Source of the DNA: a bacterium
GTDB lineage: Bacteria; Verrucomicrobiota; Verrucomicrobiae; Limisphaerales; J093
Assembly (NCBI GenBank): GCA_021839785.1
Contig: JAKCAB010000075.1
Coordinates: forward strand, 1-5,712
Length of the DNA: 5,712 nt
Reading direction: 5' to 3'
Shown here: in pieces, positions 2,803-5,712 of the stretch
Position numbering within the stretch: position 1 is the first letter of the stretch
Layout: every line of letters begins with the position of its first letter
Made by a program: the position numbers and the translations under genes
The notes under the pieces: model-generated
The model's database searches: none
Told to the model about the DNA's origin: nothing
The model's input: only the letters and a program-made list of their open reading frames with translations

Positions 2803-5648
2803 CGCGTCGCCGAACCCCACACCTCCGGTGCAGCCAGACGCCGGCGGCGAAGATCGCCGCTTCGGCGCGACGCAGCCGAGCCGCGCGTGCGATTCTTTCG
2901 TGGCTGCTGCTGGCCGTCGCCGCTGGCGGCCTTGTTGCGGCGCGCGCCGGCGAACGCACGGTCCGCGAATGGCCCTTCAACCAACCGGGCGACCTCGAGG
3001 GCTGGCGCGCGAACGGTGATCTCGCGAGCGTTGCTATCAGCGACGGTGCGCTCCATTGCCGAGCGATTGGCAGCGATCCGATTCTGGAACTCACGGCGCC
3101 GCTCGACTTCCCGGCTTCGCCCTGGCAGTTCCTCGAAGTGCGGCTGCGCGCGACCGCCGACGGCACGGCCGAGTGGTTTTGGAGCAACACCGGCGAAGGT
3201 CGTTACGGCGGGTTCTCACAGGCAAAAACCACGCGCTTCCAAGTCCGCGGCGACGGCGAGTGGCACACCTGGCGGGTGTTTCCGTTCTGGCACCGCGAAA
3301 GCCGGATCGTGCGGTTGCGCTTCGATTTGTACGACGGCGCGCAGTTCGGCCTGGACTCGCTCCGCGTTGGCGAACTGGACTCTCCCCCGGCAACCGCGGC
3401 GGCGGATTTCACGTTCACCAACACGACGCAGGACTGGCGCGCCGTGGGAAGCGCCAAGCTCGCCAGCCAGCCTGACGGTCTGGCCATGAACCTTGAGGAC
3501 TCCGAGGCTTTCCTACTGGCACCGCCGGTCCGGCTGCGCGCCGAGGAGCAGAGCTTCCTGTCGCTCCAAATGGCGGTGGACCGCGGGCGCTACGCAACGC
3601 TGATCTTCGCCACCGACAGTGCACCGGGCTTGCATCGCTTCGCGTTCCCGCTGGTGACCAACGGCGCGGCGTTCACTTACAACCTCGACCTGCTGGCGGC
3701 CAAGGACTGGCAGGGCCAGGTCATCGCTGTGGGCCTCCAGCCCAGCGATGCGCCGGGTGCTACCGCGCGCCTGGCCTGGCTCAAGATCGACGCGACGCCG
3801 CACGGTCCGCCGCAACTTAAGGTAAAGTCTTTCGCGCCAGACGCGGCTCCGCTCCGCGTCGGCAGGCCGGCAACGATCGAGGCCGTGATCGCCAACGTGG
3901 GCGCGACGCCGATCACGAACCTGGCCGCGTCGCTGGTTCTGCCAGCCGGCCTGCGGCTCGCGAGCGGTTCGACAACGCAGGCCTCAGCCGGGCGGTTGAG
4001 CTTCGACGAAGAAACCAGCTTCCGCTGGACCGTCTCGGCGGACGCACCGGGCGAGTTTGTCGTCAGCTTGAACCTGAGTTCGGCCAACACGCCCAAACTG
4101 CAAAGCGAGCGTCGGCTGGCGTTCACCCCGGATCTGCATCTGGCGAAGGCCGATTACGTGCCCGAGCCGAAACCGGTGCGGGGTCCGTTCGAGGTGGGCG
4201 CGTACTACTTTCCCGGCTGGCGCAGCGCCGGGCAGTGGCAACCGCTCTGCAGCTTTCCCGAGCGGCGACCGCTGCTCGGCTGGTATCGCGAAGGCGATCC
4301 GGAGGTGGCCGACTGGCACATCAAATGGGCCGTCGAGCATGGCATCACCTTCTTCGCATACGACTGGTATTGGTCCCAAGGCGCGCGCCAGCTCGAACAC
4401 GCCTTGCATGACGGCTACTTCCACGCGCGCTACCGCCACCTGCTCAAGTTCTGCCTGCTCTGGGCCAACCACAATCCGCCCGGCACGCACTCGCAGGCGG
4501 ATTGCCTGGCCGTCACCCGATACTGGATCGAGAACTACTTTCGCCGCCCGGAGCACCTCACGGTGGCTGGCAAGCCGGTGGTCATCATTTTCAGCCCGCA
4601 GCGGTTCACCGAGGATTTGGGCAGCGCCGGGGTGAAGACTGCCTTCGAAGCCATGCGCGCCGAATGCCGTGCCGCCGGCCTGCCGGGCTTGTACTTGCTG
4701 GCCTGCGTGGGCGACGCCGGCCAAGCCCGCACCGCCTCCGCCGAGGGTTACGACGCCATCACGGCTTACAATTGGGCCGGACTGGGCATGACCGGCGCCA
4801 GCCTGTTCGCGCCGTTCGCCACGCTCCCGGATGGCTACCGGCGCCAATGGGAGCAACTGCGGGCGCAAAGCCCAATCCCGATGCTGCTGCCGGTCAGCGG
4901 CGGTTGGGACAGCCGCCCGTGGCACGGCGAGAACAACCTCGTCCGCTACGGCCGTACGCCCGCACTGTTCCGGCAACACCTCGCCGATGCGAAGCAGTTT
5001 CTCGCCGGCCAAAGCGACGCGTCTGCGGTTCGCAACTTCGTGTTGATCGAGGCGTGGAACGAATGGGGCGAAGGCTCATACATCGAGCCGCACCAGGAAT
5101 TCGGGTTTGGCTACCTCGACGCGATTCGCGACGTGATTACCGATGCCCCGCGGGATCACCTCGACATCGTGCCCGCGGATGTCGGCCTCGGGCCTTACGA
5201 CGTTCCGCCCGAGCCGCCCGGTCGGACCGCGTGGAGTTTCGGGGACGGCGACGCCGGTTGGGGCAGTGGCATGAACCTCGCAGAATTGCGGGCCACCAAC
5301 GGAGTGCTGAGCGCGCGCACGATTGGCAACGACCCGGCCTTCCTCGGGCCGCCGATAAAGGTCCGCGCCGACCCATTCCGCGCGATCGACTTGCGAATGC
5401 GGCTCACTCCCACGGACGGCAGAGCCTTTGCGGATTCAGCGCAACTCTTCTGGGGAACCGCTCACCTGCCGGAAAGCGAGGCCACCAGCCTGCGCTTCCC
5501 CGTGCGGGCGGATGGCGAGTGGCACGAGCATCGCCTGCCGGTGTCCGACAACCTCCGCTGGCGTGGGGTCGTCACCCGGCTGCGACTCGATCCCTGCTCG
5601 CGCGCCGGCGTGGAGGTGGGCTTGGATTACCTGCGGCTGATGCCCTGA
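2799..5648 (+). CDS. Large secreted GH99/WbsX-like protein with three beta-sandwich modules
   Basis: The product has 949 residues. The frame is open back to about 2547, but that part lies over the TIM-barrel gene. GTG 2799 is the only ATG, GTG or TTG between that gene's stop and the signal peptide. Residues 1-50 form an export signal with a long basic n-region, core AILSWLLLAVAAGGLVA and likely cleavage at ARA-G (50/51). Then come sandwich module A (about 55-192), a weaker related module B (201-332), an Ig/CARDB-like domain (about 335-445), a GH99-like WbsX-type TIM barrel (about 464-785), and module C (about 809-949), clearly similar to A. The barrel shows FEVGAYYFPGW, GITFFAYDWYW, LLKFCLLWANHNPP, GKPVVIIFSP and AWNEWGEGSYIEP. 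Glu755 and Glu758 in the last motif have the ExxE spacing of the GH99 catalytic pair, so it probably acts on an extracellular glycan. WbsX-type domains also occur in polysaccharide biosynthesis proteins, so hydrolase versus transferase is unsettled; export and the binding-like modules favour a hydrolase. The gene is coupled to the TIM-barrel gene by a GTGA overlap. Confidence 0.88.
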   Translation: MTRRRTPHLRCSQTPAAKIAASARRSRAARAILSWLLLAVAAGGLVAARAGERTVREWPFNQPGDLEGWRANGDLASVAISDGALHCRAIGSDPILELTAPLDFPASPWQFLEVRLRATADGTAEWFWSNTGEGRYGGFSQAKTTRFQVRGDGEWHTWRVFPFWHRESRIVRLRFDLYDGAQFGLDSLRVGELDSPPATAAADFTFTNTTQDWRAVGSAKLASQPDGLAMNLEDSEAFLLAPPVRLRAEEQSFLSLQMAVDRGRYATLIFATDSAPGLHRFAFPLVTNGAAFTYNLDLLAAKDWQGQVIAVGLQPSDAPGATARLAWLKIDATPHGPPQLKVKSFAPDAAPLRVGRPATIEAVIANVGATPITNLAASLVLPAGLRLASGSTTQASAGRLSFDEETSFRWTVSADAPGEFVVSLNLSSANTPKLQSERRLAFTPDLHLAKADYVPEPKPVRGPFEVGAYYFPGWRSAGQWQPLCSFPERRPLLGWYREGDPEVADWHIKWAVEHGITFFAYDWYWSQGARQLEHALHDGYFHARYRHLLKFCLLWANHNPPGTHSQADCLAVTRYWIENYFRRPEHLTVAGKPVVIIFSPQRFTEDLGSAGVKTAFEAMRAECRAAGLPGLYLLACVGDAGQARTASAEGYDAITAYNWAGLGMTGASLFAPFATLPDGYRRQWEQLRAQSPIPMLLPVSGGWDSRPWHGENNLVRYGRTPALFRQHLADAKQFLAGQSDASAVRNFVLIEAWNEWGEGSYIEPHQEFGFGYLDAIRDVITDAPRDHLDIVPADVGLGPYDVPPEPPGRTAWSFGDGDAGWGSGMNLAELRATNGVLSARTIGNDPAFLGPPIKVRADPFRAIDLRMRLTPTDGRAFADSAQLFWGTAHLPESEATSLRFPVRADGEWHEHRLPVSDNLRWRGVVTRLRLDPCSRAGVEVGLDYLRLMP

Positions 5649-5664
5649 TCCCACGCGGTGCAAC

Positions 5665-5700
5665 GCGCGCAGGATTACGTGCATCAACGTCTGTTCGCGC
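5665..5700. repeat. Imperfect inverted repeat after the GH99-like gene
   Basis: GCGCG (5665-5669) with CGCGC (5696-5700), CAG (5670-5672) with CTG (5691-5693) and ACGT (5677-5680) with ACGT (5687-5690) can fold into an interrupted stem 16 bp past the stop codon. No T run follows, so an intrinsic terminator is not supported. It may be a Rho-type or processing structure, or chance. Nothing else is visible in the last 64 bases. Confidence 0.25.
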
Positions 5701-5712
5701 AATGACGATGTT

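Noticed and set aside
1804..2820. 338-codon minus-strand open frame over the TIM-barrel gene
   Set aside because: It is a shadow of the Tat-signal TIM-barrel gene. The + strand frame has a clear Tat motif, metal-site motifs and a complete barrel.
3984..5012. 342-codon minus-strand open frame within the GH99-like gene
   Set aside because: It lies opposite the WbsX-type catalytic barrel and has a low-information translation with no motif.

Overview
This window of high-GC DNA looks chromosomal and bacterial. Its gene content suits a Verrucomicrobiota-like soil or freshwater bacterium (Pedosphaera/Limisphaerales type), or less likely a planctomycete. The reasons are a secreted DUF1080 protein with an extra N-terminal beta domain, a Tat-exported sugar phosphate isomerase-like TIM-barrel protein, a large GH99/WbsX-like secreted protein, the near absence of Shine-Dalgarno sites, and an integron-integrase-like fragment. 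This placement is an inference from gene content and is not proven.

Layout. All genes are on the + strand. Bases 1-300 are the middle of an IntI-like tyrosine recombinase, cut by the window edge on the left and degraded on the right, so the catalytic C-terminus is missing. Bases 301-718 carry no convincing gene but hold several short symmetric elements: a 13-bp and a 14-bp palindrome, an 11-bp direct repeat, a GC-rich hairpin followed by six Ts, and a promoter-like pair embedded in an inverted repeat that abuts the next start codon. Bases 719-1744 encode a secreted DUF1080 (3-keto-disaccharide hydrolase domain) protein, which ends at a strong intrinsic terminator at 1768-1804. Bases 1912-2802 encode a Tat-signal TIM-barrel sugar isomerase/epimerase-like protein. 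Its stop codon overlaps the GTG start of a 949-residue secreted GH99/WbsX-like protein (2799-5648) that carries three beta-sandwich modules.

How the genes may work together. DUF1080 proteins cleave glycosides oxidised at C3, and TIM-barrel proteins of the isomerase/epimerase superfamily are linked to the same 3-keto-glycoside route, where they act on the keto-glycal product. Both proteins here have export signals, so the chemistry would occur in the periplasm or at the cell surface. The GH99-like protein is translationally coupled to the TIM-barrel gene and also exported, and could release or trim the glycan that feeds the route. The Gfo/Idh/MocA-type oxidoreductase that would make the 3-keto sugar is not in the window. 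No CRISPR array, tRNA, rRNA or complete mobile element was seen.
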